Part shown: one piece after another, positions 56,001 to 63,748 of the stretch
How positions within the stretch are numbered: position 1 is the first letter of the stretch
Layout of the letters: every line of letters starts with the position of its first letter
Origin: Adhaeribacter aerolatus
Lineage (GTDB): Bacteria > Bacteroidota > Bacteroidia > Cytophagales > Hymenobacteraceae
Assembly: GCF_007991635.1 (NCBI RefSeq)
Contig: NZ_BJYS01000001.1
Location: 248,001 to 312,000, forward strand
Reading direction: 5' to 3'
DNA: 64,000 nt
Made by a program: the position numbers and the translations under genes
The notes under the pieces: model-generated
What the model saw: only the letters and a program-made list of their open reading frames with translations
Told to the model about the DNA's origin: nothing
Databases searched by the model: none

Positions 56001-56879
56001 AGCAATATCCTGGCTGATGCCGCCGTATTTGCGGGCCCAGGGGTAAATAGAACCAATAACCGGCAACGGTAAAACCAGCCAGGGCTCGATTAGGGTAAGC
56101 GGAAAGATATGGTCGAGTAACTGGAAATTGCCGCCGTGCACGCCGTTGCTGAACAAAGGATGGTGCCCCACCACGACTATATGTTTGCCGTTATTCCGGG
56201 CTATAATATCTTCGAGGCGGGTAAGTACTTCTACTTCGTCGGCTACGTTGCAATAATTATTGGGTCCGTAAGGCCGTTCTTCTTCCTGCAGCCACCACTG
56301 CGAGTTAAGCGCAATAAATACCACATCTTCCTGCAGATAAACTTCGTAGGGGCCGGGGCAGCCTTCGTCGGGCACAAAAAAGTCGCCGCCGCTAACAAAC
56401 GTCGAGTCTTTCAGGTATTCTTCTACAAATACTTCCTGCCGGATAACCGACCGCAGGCCGCCGGGTAAACCCTGGGCCCAATCGTGGTTACCCGCAATCA
56501 TGTATTTTTCGCCCTGGTAGCCTTTAAACCGGTCGAGTTGCGTAGTTAAACGTTCTTCATCGGTTTTTCGCCCCGGCGAACCCGCTTCGGTAAGGCCGTA
56601 ACTATAAATATTATCGCCTAAAAAAACAGTAGCACTGTTAGCGCCGGCCGATTTCATCTGGGACTCCAGCAGTTTTAAAGAGGGCTCCAGCGGATCTTTC
56701 TCCGGGGCACCCACATCGCCAATGAGGAAAACTGTATATTTTATCCGGCTGCTATCGGGGGGCATTACGGTTTGCCAGTTGGCTACCGCACTGCTGTAGA
56801 AAGGCCGCTTTACGGCACACGCATTAACGAAAAATAAAAAAACGACACTCAAACAATACGCAAGATATTGATGCTTCAT
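53091..56879 (-). CDS. Metallophosphoesterase - kinase-like - Omp85 barrel fusion lipoprotein
   Basis: The frame extends to an upstream ATG at 56942, but the Met at 56879 directly precedes a lipoprotein signal (YLAYCLSVVFLFFVNAC), so I take that start (1262 residues). Part 1 (about 35-400) is a calcineurin-like phosphoesterase: IGDVGAPEKD, GDNIYSYG, AGNHDWAQG, VGHHPLF and GGHEHNIQ. The middle part (about 540-760) has FDMLIGDWDRHEGQW and VPKDRDAAFF, which resemble catalytic and metal motifs of HipA/FAM20/PI-kinase-like folds. The last 380 residues form a BamA/Omp85-type surface-antigen barrel (NTLGGTTNLRGYR, YGFGEK-like end strands). It is probably an outer-membrane protein with its enzyme part in the periplasm. 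Substrates are unknown. Confidence 0.87.
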   Translation of the reverse strand: MKHQYLAYCLSVVFLFFVNACAVKRPFYSSAVANWQTVMPPDSSRIKYTVFLIGDVGAPEKDPLEPSLKLLESQMKSAGANSATVFLGDNIYSYGLTEAGSPGRKTDEERLTTQLDRFKGYQGEKYMIAGNHDWAQGLPGGLRSVIRQEVFVEEYLKDSTFVSGGDFFVPDEGCPGPYEVYLQEDVVFIALNSQWWLQEEERPYGPNNYCNVADEVEVLTRLEDIIARNNGKHIVVVGHHPLFSNGVHGGNFQLLDHIFPLTLIEPWLVLPLPVIGSIYPWARKYGGISQDIAHPKYQAYVQGLMNIFQRYPNVVYAGGHEHNIQHFKHGNVNTIVSGSGCKIQHMKLGGGDALFGHEAKGYAKVNYYDNGEAWVEFWEPVNDGSTGKLFFRTQMYTKQSGTPVATPIAQDKTPALSTRNYRDSTITLAANPIYQAGKLKEVFLGEHYRDVWATPVKMPYLDLRTEKSGLRPYRVGGGKQTISLRLRNEEGHEYTLRSVNKNPTQVLPKPLQETIARDLMQDQISAQHPYGALVLPPLAKAAGVFHVNPELFYIPSDPALGQYRNQFAGTVAILEENPDESHENVASLGNALNLVGTDKVLERKIDNNDNTVDEPAFARARLFDMLIGDWDRHEGQWRWAESKTEDGRLFTPVPKDRDAAFFKTDGLLPYLATRKWGIRNFQNFGYDFGDYIGLNLSALTNDHTFLSRVTKAEWVGLAEKMKANVTDEVIEAALKQFPPEVYAQSAPEIAAKLKSRRDMLPQLAADYYAFLAKTVDVAGSNRTEYFKVNRRNDKETEVEVRNIKLDGTMGRKLYERTFYTDETNEIRLYGLGGKDIFEVTGEVGDGILIRIIGGDDRDSIADNSSVGGLRRKTVVYDTKDNNVFHFGSETKDRTEAAGEVNIYSRTEHKVPYLGPRLALQYNVDDQLYLGGGLVYRRYKFRKEPFAVEHSLLGNYAFATGAYNLRYKGIYTDIIKDWDLDFRASINGPQLLANYFGQGNETEANEENIRDYRVRFKRYIVTPTLTYDIFHFLKIGVGPTYDQFQVQRESTGPAARALIAGSETDASSFRMNEYIGARAFMNVVAVSNEVNPYIGIKWLNEFSVNQQLGYEKYRFTRLSSEVMFYLTPNFPFKLTWAGRIGGAHNFGDYRFYQSNTLGGTTNLRGYRITRFAGRSNIYANAEARIHLTDFNFYLFPGTFGILALVDHGRVFADDDASKKLFKGLHRGVGGGIWVDVLRKAVVSGTYSFGEKERLFNLNLGFLF

Positions 56880-57258
56880 GGATGTTAAAGAGTTTGGACA
56901 GCTATCCGGCTGTCTGGTATCCGGGTGCTTTTGGGCTGGCAACGGCTTTTATACGTGAATTTAACACAAAGTATACAGGCCAATAGGGCTTTACTTAAGC
57001 CCGGTTTATCTTAAATAAATTTTAAACCTGCTATATTCTCAGTTAAGCTTATCTGACGTATAAAAAAGGAATTGGTTCACTTCTTTTTCTTTTAGATAGA
57101 AAAAGAATATATGCCGGGCAAAAGGCAAACAACCCGCCTAAGCGGTTGTTTAGCTGATAGCAGAGGTTAAAGATTCCGGTTTAAACCCTGGTTAACCAAC
57201 CCCAGCGAACTTTCGGATTATTATTGCGTTTCAAACCTCATAAAATAACCTTACTTAA
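56880..57258. other. Divergent intergenic region with two hairpins
   Basis: This gap separates the divergent fusion gene (minus) and the HD-PycTM gene (plus). It holds TTCTTTTTC / GAAAAAGAA (57081-57107) and AAACAACC-C-GC / GCGGTTGTTT (57127-57152) as inverted repeats. Neither has a proper T tract. I see no gene and no full TTTG/TAnnTTTG promoter. Confidence 0.4.
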
Positions 57259-58512
57259 ATGCAGCCCTTAGAACGAGGCACCTTACCAGAATCCGGCTCA
57301 GCCGCTGATGGTGCAAAAAAAAATATGATAGAGCAGGATATTATACACAAGGCCAGTAATTATGTCTTTACTTTATTTAAAGAAAAACTATCGCGCAAGC
57401 TGGTTTACCACAACTACAAACATACCACCGAAATAGCCAAAGAAGCCCAAAGCCTGGGTGAAGCCGCCGGTCTGTCCGCCGACAACCTGGAAGTGCTGGT
57501 TTTAGCGGCTTGGTTTCATGATACCGGCTATGTAGATACGTATACCGGGCACGAAGAAAGAAGCGTGGAATATGCCACCACATTCTTACAGGCCGAAGGT
57601 TACCCCGAAGGCCGGATAGGGGTAATAAACGATTGTATTATGGCCACGAAACACGATCAGCAGCCCGAAAACCTGATGCAGGAAATTCTGGCCGATGCCG
57701 ATATTGCGAACATTGGCAAAGAAAGCTTTTTTTCGAACGCCGAACTGTTGCGGGTGGAGTGGGAAGTTTTTCTGAATAAATTTTTTACCGACGCCGAATG
57801 GGCCCAGTACCAACTCGATTTCCTGCTCGGGCAAACTTTCCGGACCGAGGTAGCCCAGAAAAAATTCGGCGAAGCCCTGAAAGCCAATATTCAGGAGCAG
57901 CGCGATATTCTGGGTAAACTTTCGAAAAAACAGAAGAAAAAAAACAAGAAGGAACGCGAGAATTTTGCCCAGCCTAAACGGGGCATCGAAACCATGTTTC
58001 AATCGACGTACCAGAACCACATGTCGCTGAGTGGCATTGCCGATAATAAAGCCAATATGATGATTAGCCTTAACGCCATCATTTTATCGGTTATAATCAC
58101 CTATCTGGGTGCTAAAACCTCGGTATTAGGTACCGAATTTACCCGCAATCCTATCCTGATGGTACCCATTGGTACCCTTATTTTAACCACGCTGGGCTCG
58201 GTGGTATCGGCTATTATGTCGGCGCAACCCGAAGTAACCAGTTTTAAAATGCGGGCCAATAAGGTTAAAAGCAAAAAAGTAAATATTTTGTTTTTCGGTA
58301 ATTTCACCAAAATACCGCTCGAAGATTTTCAGGTGGGGATGCACGACCTGATGCGCGAAAAAGATGCGCTGTATAACAACATGATAATCGATATTTATTA
58401 TTTGGGTGAAGTACTCAGTAAAAAATACCGGCTGCTCCGCATCTCCTACACCATCTTCATGATCGGCCTGATTTTAACTGTACTGTCGTTTATTGTAGCA
58501 ATAGTGCGGTAG
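57259..58512 (+). CDS. HD phosphohydrolase fused to a Pycsar-type membrane effector
   Basis: The 417-residue protein has two halves. Residues about 28-160 are an HD domain: His51 and His55 (VYHNYKHTTEIA), His87-Asp88 (AAWFHDTGY), His98 (GHEE), His132 (KHD) and the late Asp146/Asp148 (LADADI). A charged linker (KKQKKKNKKER) follows. Residues about 245-417 match the PycTM effector family (formerly DUF5706): GIADNKANMMISLNAIILSV, then helices at about 299-321 and 396-416. PycTM effectors sense cyclic pyrimidine nucleotides and damage the membrane in anti-phage Pycsar defence; an HD domain can hydrolyse nucleotides. The second Met (residue 23) is an alternative start. The cyclase-like gene at 58625 converges on it. 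Confidence 0.88.
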   Translation: MQPLERGTLPESGSAADGAKKNMIEQDIIHKASNYVFTLFKEKLSRKLVYHNYKHTTEIAKEAQSLGEAAGLSADNLEVLVLAAWFHDTGYVDTYTGHEERSVEYATTFLQAEGYPEGRIGVINDCIMATKHDQQPENLMQEILADADIANIGKESFFSNAELLRVEWEVFLNKFFTDAEWAQYQLDFLLGQTFRTEVAQKKFGEALKANIQEQRDILGKLSKKQKKKNKKERENFAQPKRGIETMFQSTYQNHMSLSGIADNKANMMISLNAIILSVIITYLGAKTSVLGTEFTRNPILMVPIGTLILTTLGSVVSAIMSAQPEVTSFKMRANKVKSKKVNILFFGNFTKIPLEDFQVGMHDLMREKDALYNNMIIDIYYLGEVLSKKYRLLRISYTIFMIGLILTVLSFIVAIVR

Positions 58513-58513
58513 G

Positions 58514-58538
58514 CGTTGTTCGTTGTTCGTTGTTCGTT
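58514..58538. repeat. Short tandem repeat CGTTGTT
   Basis: Three and a half copies of the 7-base unit CGTTGTT lie just after the HD-PycTM stop, and a mirrored GAACAACGATTAACG copy lies at about 58615-58629. It is a small intergenic hairpin-forming repeat with no known function. Confidence 0.7.
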
Positions 58539-58624
58539 AGGCGGGTACTTCGTATCTGAACCTGGGTTACAGCCTAATTGAAATATTTCTTTTAAAATAA
58601 TGCTTTTCTACCATCGAACAACGA

Positions 58625-59788
58625 TTAACGCGGATGCGCCTGGTACATTTGTTCGCACAAAGCTTTTAACTGCCGGATAGATTTGCCGAGGAATATTTTC
58701 ATGCGCCGCCGGATAAAAAAAGAATAAATGTAGCTGCCCACCACCGATGAGCTGTAATGAAATTTTAGCTGCAGGTAAGTTTTGTCCTCCTCGACCGTAG
58801 TCAGGTAATAAAAGAGAAAAGCGTTAGGAAAAATCCGGAAGTTGGCTATTTTCTCAACGTACTCAATCTGTTTTTCCCCGATAAAACTCTGTACCGTCTG
58901 CACATCAATCTGGCCCCGGTTCAGGTCGCATTTATACGAAATACCCATCCGGTTGGCCTTGGTGGTATCAAAATGCACCCGGCTCATACCCGCTACCCAG
59001 GCCGGCTTTAACCGGAAATTGCTGATAATTCGCAGCACATAGCGGGCCGGCGCTTTGATGATAATATCGGTGGCAAATACGTGGGCAAATTTGCTTTTGC
59101 TTTGCATGGGCCGGTTGGTAGTTACCAGCAGGCGCAACGGGGTTAAAAAAGCGTACCGGTACTTAATTTCGCCGAGGTGCTCGTAAAAGGTACTGCCTTT
59201 GTGCAACCGCGACCAGCTAAAATTAGCTTTTATTTCCGGTTCCGGCTGGGTTCGCAGGTAATCTTCGGACAGCAGCACGTACTCGTCGCCGGCGATATTA
59301 TTTTTGAGCAGCCGGTGGGCAATAATTACGTTTTTACCCATGAGTTTTATGTGCTCCCGAATCTGCGTTACACTCAGGCACCCATAATGTACCACTACTT
59401 TTAGCGTAAGCCGGCTATCCGACAAAGAAGCGCCTACTTCCGTTCCCTGGTCCCGCTCTACTATTTTGAGGTAATTCTGAAAATCAATAAAAATCTGCTT
59501 GCATTGATTTATTACCTCCTGCACCGGGGGCGGGGGCCCCAGCCGGTAAAACAACACGGCGTCGCCCTGAATTTCGGCCAGCTCCATGTCCAGAATATTG
59601 GCTTCAATAATAATCTCCAGCAAATCCGCAATCAGGTTGCGGCTGGTTTCCAGGCCGGTTTCGTTCACAAATTTGGTGAACCCACTAATATCGGGAATAA
59701 AAATAAGCGCGGGCTGGGTATCGTTAGCGCCATTGGCGGCCGGAACTTGCGGGGCTAAGTTTTTTTTCTGATTTCTGAGAATACCCAT
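58625..59788 (-). CDS. Class III cyclase-like (DUF2652) protein with START-like domain
   Basis: The 387-residue cytoplasmic protein has a nucleotidyl-cyclase-like first half: Asp33 in IFIPDISGFTKF and Asp76 in EIQGDAVLFY occupy the two metal positions of class III cyclases. GKNVIIAHRLL (151-161) aligns with the transition-state motif; Arg159 is kept but the usual Asn is Ile155. Residues about 225-380 form a SRPBCC/START-like ligand-binding domain (SKSKFAHVFATDIIIKAPAR, LQLKFHYSSSVVGSYIYSFF). It matches DUF2652 as I recall it. It could be a divergent cyclase or a nucleotide sensor. It converges on the HD-PycTM gene with a gap of 112 bases. Confidence 0.8.
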   Translation of the reverse strand: MGILRNQKKNLAPQVPAANGANDTQPALIFIPDISGFTKFVNETGLETSRNLIADLLEIIIEANILDMELAEIQGDAVLFYRLGPPPPVQEVINQCKQIFIDFQNYLKIVERDQGTEVGASLSDSRLTLKVVVHYGCLSVTQIREHIKLMGKNVIIAHRLLKNNIAGDEYVLLSEDYLRTQPEPEIKANFSWSRLHKGSTFYEHLGEIKYRYAFLTPLRLLVTTNRPMQSKSKFAHVFATDIIIKAPARYVLRIISNFRLKPAWVAGMSRVHFDTTKANRMGISYKCDLNRGQIDVQTVQSFIGEKQIEYVEKIANFRIFPNAFLFYYLTTVEEDKTYLQLKFHYSSSVVGSYIYSFFIRRRMKIFLGKSIRQLKALCEQMYQAHPR

Positions 59789-59955
59789 TGTACCGGCGGT
59801 TGTTTTTTTATTATCTAATCTTTCCGTTAAGACCTTACCTAAACTGATTTATGCCCTTTTGGGTTATGGCTAATGGCCTAATATTTTACAACCAACCTGA
59901 AACACGCACGGGTTAGTTGCCTGATTTGGCGGGAATTTATTTAAAATGCGGAGGC

Positions 59956-59986
59956 TTTGTATTTTACCGTTAAATAAATAAATTTG
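59956..59986 (+). promoter_or_regulatory. Promoter of tRNA-Arg
   Basis: TTTG (59956-59959), a 19-base spacer and TAAATTTG (59979-59986) form a full Bacteroidota consensus promoter. Transcription would begin at about 59993, 18 bases before the mature tRNA. Confidence 0.8.
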
Positions 59987-60010
59987 CGTTTGTTCCTGCC
60001 CCCGGAACCT

Positions 60011-60082
60011 GGCTGCGTAGTTCAATGGATAGAATAGAAGTTTCCTAAACTTTTGATATGGGTTCGATTCCCGTCGCGGCTA
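60011..60082 (+). tRNA. tRNA-Arg (anticodon CCT)
   Basis: The cloverleaf is complete: acceptor GGCTGCG/CGCGGCT, D stem GTTC/GAAT with loop AATGGATA, anticodon stem GAAGT/ACTTT with loop TTCCTAA (anticodon CCT, reading AGG), and T arm ATGGG-TTCGATT-CCCGT. The discriminator is A and CCA is not encoded. The downstream accessory DNA suggests that this tRNA is an integration hot spot. Confidence 0.95.
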
Positions 60083-60087
60083 CTATG

Positions 60088-60121
60088 ACGCTGTTAACTA
60101 ATAGAATAACAGCGTTTTTTA
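60088..60121 (+). terminator. Terminator of tRNA-Arg
   Basis: ACGCTGTTA (60088-60096) and TAACAGCGT (60107-60115) form a perfect 9-bp stem followed by TTTTT, six bases after the tRNA end. Confidence 0.9.
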
Positions 60122-60314
60122 TTTAAATTTCCTTTTATTTTCTTGGTGGAGGCAAACATATTATAAATTAGCTTTTTTACTCCCGTATTCACTTGAAAAA
60201 ATTAGGAATGTGGAAAAACGTTATGATTCAAGGTGCTAGAATTAGGGAACATTATCAAAAGCTCGGAGCTATAGCGGTCCGGCCAGGTTTGTAGGAAATA
60301 GCTATAAGTAGCTT

Positions 60315-61007
60315 TTAATCCTCTCCAGGAAACTTCAAATCAGATATGTTGATTTCGGTTTCTGACTGTGAAATACTTTCTCTAATGGAATTTCTGGTAG
60401 GACTTTCCATATCATAATCTAGAATTTCCTGGTGTGACAAGCCATCCACTTCAGCCTGCTCCTCATCCAATTCAATATCATTGTCACCCCCAATTTGTGG
60501 AAACAACATTAACTGCTCACCAATTTCAGACTGATCTGGAATGAAAGGCGGCTCTGCTACATGAATGCGACCATCAGCATATCTTTTCAGGTCGGGGTCC
60601 ACCGAATAGATAACCTTTACCCTGTTTGTAATGGCTATGGCTACTATCATGCAATCATATTTGATTGAACTTTTTAAAACTCGATGTTCGGCTTGATAGG
60701 CTATTAATTCAGGATCTCTATAAGATTTATACAGTAGTTCTGCGCATTTTTCAGCAGCCAGAGTGTCAAAAGGCACAACACGAAACCTACGGTCGAATAA
60801 TTCTTTTGCCGCATGTTGCTCTTGCGGTGAGTAGCAAGATAGCAACTCAACCATAAGCGGAACAGGCATCAATATTTTACATTTATGGTCTTCCAACCAG
60901 TCCAGGAACCGTCTGCTTTCCGCTATTTTATGTTGCTGATCCGGTCCGGCTTCGCCCTTAACACCCCAAATGAAAAGTTGGCTATCAATAAGTACCAGGT
61001 TACTCAT
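60315..61007 (-). CDS. PIN-domain protein
   Basis: The 230-residue protein has an N-terminal PIN nuclease-like domain (about 1-160). Acidic residues are Asp8 (LVLIDSQLF), the glutamate of PLMVELLSCY near 54, Asp118 in IKYDCMIVAIAI and the aspartates of YSVDPDLKRYA near 135. This is the layout of a Mg2+-dependent RNase (VapC-like). The C-terminal 70 residues are acidic and low-complexity (DNDIELDEEQAEVDG), which is unusual for VapC toxins. The start overlaps the end of the upstream gene by eight bases, so the two are translationally coupled. It lies in the accessory DNA beside tRNA-Arg. Confidence 0.82.
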   Translation of the reverse strand: MSNLVLIDSQLFIWGVKGEAGPDQQHKIAESRRFLDWLEDHKCKILMPVPLMVELLSCYSPQEQHAAKELFDRRFRVVPFDTLAAEKCAELLYKSYRDPELIAYQAEHRVLKSSIKYDCMIVAIAITNRVKVIYSVDPDLKRYADGRIHVAEPPFIPDQSEIGEQLMLFPQIGGDNDIELDEEQAEVDGLSHQEILDYDMESPTRNSIRESISQSETEINISDLKFPGED

Positions 61008-61770
61008 GCCCCTGATTAGATTTAAGTGAATTTATGTCATCAACCTTATGCAGAGTTTTGCTGAGTAAATCTCCGAGTTGCTTAAAGGTATCCTGAATCG
61101 TAACCTGCTCTATATAAATGACACTCTCTGCCCTAAACTCTAAAACCTGATAAGTTCGCTTGTCCCATTTAGCATTGCCTTTTACCCCAACCTCTTTATA
61201 AAGATTTTCGGCCAGCTTAATCACAATGTCCTTCTTAACTTCGAAGCTGACGGTATAATCATCGTCAATTTTTAAGGTTACTCTTGGAGTATCGCCACCG
61301 GCTTTTAGAACAGTTCCGTAAATAGTTGTGTCGCCCCGCAACGTACCGGCTTCCTTAACTACTATTTCAGTATCCTTATTGAAGGTTGCTATCCGCTCAC
61401 CGTCTTGAATAAATACCCCTTCGCATTCATGTCTTTTAGAAAACTTAGCTATCTTCTTAAGGTTGTCAACGGAGGAACTGGGCAGATTGCTGTACTGGTC
61501 ACTGGTAAATGAAGTAGCGATCACAGCATAGGCTGGCAAGACATACTTCGATATATGGGAAAGGCACTTAATGCTCAAGCTTTGATCTCTTATTTCTTCA
61601 AAGCTTATCAGAACATCAGCCTCGTTAACTTCAGGATTCTGCTGCTTTACAACGGCCAGTATTGCCCCTTCAAAACTGGCTATCAACTCTGCAACTTCAC
61701 TTGCCTTAACCTTTGAGGGCTTTATTCCATTACCCTCAAACTTTAATTCAATAATATGTTGCCCGGTATC
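61000..61770 (-). CDS. Unrecognised partner of the PIN protein
   Basis: The soluble 256-residue product begins MDTGQHIIELKFEGNGIKP. The open frame continues upstream to 61890, but those 40 codons come from a T-rich stretch and would add a chance hydrophobic helix, so I prefer this start. Predicted features are an N-terminal alpha/beta part (SKVKASEVAELIASFEGAIL), a central helix with exposed basic residues (LKKIAKFSKRHECEG) and a beta-rich C-terminal part (GTLRGDTTIYGTVLKAGG, RVTLKIDDDYTVSFEV) with an OB- or SH3-like strand pattern. I know no family. Overlap with the PIN gene points to a two-gene module; it is larger than a usual antitoxin. Confidence 0.7.
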   Translation of the reverse strand, partial: DTGQHIIELKFEGNGIKPSKVKASEVAELIASFEGAILAVVKQQNPEVNEADVLISFEEIRDQSLSIKCLSHISKYVLPAYAVIATSFTSDQYSNLPSSSVDNLKKIAKFSKRHECEGVFIQDGERIATFNKDTEIVVKEAGTLRGDTTIYGTVLKAGGDTPRVTLKIDDDYTVSFEVKKDIVIKLAENLYKEVGVKGNAKWDKRTYQVLEFRAESVIYIEQVTIQDTFKQLGDLLSKTLHKVDDINSLKSNQGHE

Positions 61771-62149
61771 CATTTGGCGCAAACTAAGAAATAAAATAAA
61801 GAAAATAAAAAGTATTTCTAGAATACTTGTTAACTTTTGACCAATCTTGAAAAGATTCGAATTCTTATTTGTTGATATTTTATAAATCAAACGATTTATA
61901 TCTGGCCAAATAAATTAAACATTAAAAAATCCCTAATTACTATTGGCCCTGTTCGGGGTGTCGCCTGCCACCGAAATGAATCAGTGATCGCAACGCAAAA
62001 TTCTTATACGCGTAGATTGAAGTCTTCCATAACTTGCTACCACCAGATGCACCAGACGGCTGCCACACCTAATTTCACATTTATGCCTGTGACGAGTACG
62101 ACCGTCGCCAGGCCCATTGCCCGAACGCCAGGGTAGGTTCTGATAATTT

Positions 62150-63622
62150 ATGTGGGATATGTGGCTTACCGGCTTCGATAACCGAGCCTTGCCCTAGCTA
62201 TACGTCGATAAGTGATAAGCGGCCACAACTTCATCCAAGCCGTAAACCGCGTCGCCATCGTGTTCCGCGACAAACCCAGCGGCCTCATTGTAGGCTATGT
62301 CGGCATCGACGACAAACTCCGCATCCCCACCAAAAAGTACACCGCTGGCGGCGGTAAAGGCAGCATTACGATTGATACAGAAGAAGCTTTTGAACGCACC
62401 AAAGAAGTAATCCAGGACCTGCAATCCCTTTTCACGCATATTTTTGCACGCCTATTGAACAGTCCCCCTTTGGAGGGGGCAGGGGGAGGACAAAACCCTA
62501 TACTCCTGCCGAAACCGTAGCCATCAGCGCTAAACCGCCTTTAACCTATGCTTCGTCCTCATCCGCCACGGCCGGAGAGCAACCGGTTTTGGGTACGCCG
62601 GGGAATAATCCTCCCCCTACCCCCTCCCAAGGGGGACAGCACGGAACACCGGTTTATGTGGCTTCGAACGGCAAATCGGTTCTGGAGCGGTTTGGGTGGC
62701 GTTATAATAGCTGGCCGTATTTAAACCAAGGGGAAAAGTTTAAGCTGGTGATACGGGCGGTTTATATGATGGTGGCCGAAGAGAAGGTTTGCAAGGTTTT
62801 TATGCAACAGGAATAGAAGCTAAGTGCGCTGGTGCCCCTTGTAAAAAACTACCTCAACATTAAAGAAATTGCCGTGGATGTACTGTTTTTCAGCACGTAG
62901 GGCAGCGGTCCGGAAAATAAAATACCCCAAACCAACATCCGGAAAAAGTAAGGCCAGATAAAAGAACTTATTCACCGCAGCATCGAAAGCGAAGAAATAA
63001 TAGACGTATTCCGAATGGCCGGCATCGACTGCTTCGATATTTCTATTATTAATAATGATTTTCTGGCCACTTCTAAAGAACAGAAAACCGGCAACGAACT
63101 AAAACGGGAACTCCTGCGCCAGATTCTGAACGACGAAATAAAAGTCCGCTCGCCTAAGAACCTGGTGAAATACCGCAAGCTGAAAGAAGAAGCAGAAAAA
63201 TTATTCAGGGCTACCACGACCATTTGTTCGACAGCTTAATTGCTATGCAAAAGCTGCGCGACGTAGCCGCCAGCCTACAAAACGAAGACCAGGTACAGCA
63301 GCAACTAGGGTTAACCGAAGACGAAGAAGCTTTCTACGAAATATTAGCTAAACATCCCCGGGCAAGGCAGGATTTTGAGCTAATATAAGAAGTGGTGAAA
63401 GACGTAACGAAAGTTATCAGAAAGAATGCGCAGTAGCCGGATTGGTATATAAAATCAGATATTAAAGTTCAAATAATGCTGTCGGTCAGAAACATCCTTC
63501 GACGCAAAGGCATTACGGAGGAGATACAGAAAATTCTGTCCGAAATAATGGAACATGCGGAAGAACGATACAAAGCGTGGAAAACCTGGTGGCGTAAGTT
63601 TTATTCCTTTCTGAATAATTAA
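62150..63622 (+). pseudogene. Decayed type I restriction subunit hsdR (3' part)
   Basis: Fragments of HsdR appear in the right order but in different frames. WDMWLTGFDNRAL (from 62153) is the helicase motif VI area, followed by stops. SGHNFIQAVNRVAIVFRDKP and GLIVGYVGI (62218-62300) follow after a frame change; EKFKLVIRAVYMMVAEEKV lies near 62730; MAGIDCFDISIINNDFLA and LLRQILNDEIKVRSPKNLV lie at 63015-63180. After another shift comes LTEDEEAFYEILAKHPRAR near 63320, and the C-terminal part SVRNILRRKGITEEIQKILS ends at 63622. Many stops and shifts plus an inserted repeat make it non-functional. hsdM and hsdS are not visible. The 61891-62149 stretch holds no frame I can assign. Confidence 0.85.
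62462..62637. repeat. MITE-like element inside the hsdR remnant
   Basis: 28-base ends (62462-62489 and 62610-62637) are inverted copies with 26 matches. Each end carries its own CCCCCT-TTGG-AGGGGG type hairpin and a second run of five G. The 120 bases between them code for nothing recognisable. No target duplication is evident. Two separate insertions of a G-rich hairpin repeat in opposite orientation are the alternative reading. Confidence 0.7.
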
Positions 63623-63748
63623 TTAGGCTCCATTTTTCAACACTTTTTATTATTTGTAATTCGTTGGCATGCTGCACCAGTTCTAAACAAAATCACATCT
63701 CATTTCAGCTTACCGCCGTTAAATAAAGCAGGCTCTAATTTTAAGTAG

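Noticed and set aside
53091-56942. Start of the phosphoesterase fusion at 56942
   Set aside because: The 21 extra residues (polar, proline-rich) would bury the lipoprotein signal that begins at the Met of 56879.
58514-58538. Short tandem repeat as a CRISPR-like array
   Set aside because: The unit is 7 bases with no spacers; no CRISPR array or cas gene was seen anywhere in the window.
61771-61890. N-terminal extension of the PIN partner with a membrane helix
   Set aside because: The extra 40 codons come from a T-rich, promoter-like stretch; the hydrophobicity is a by-product of TTT/ATT codons.
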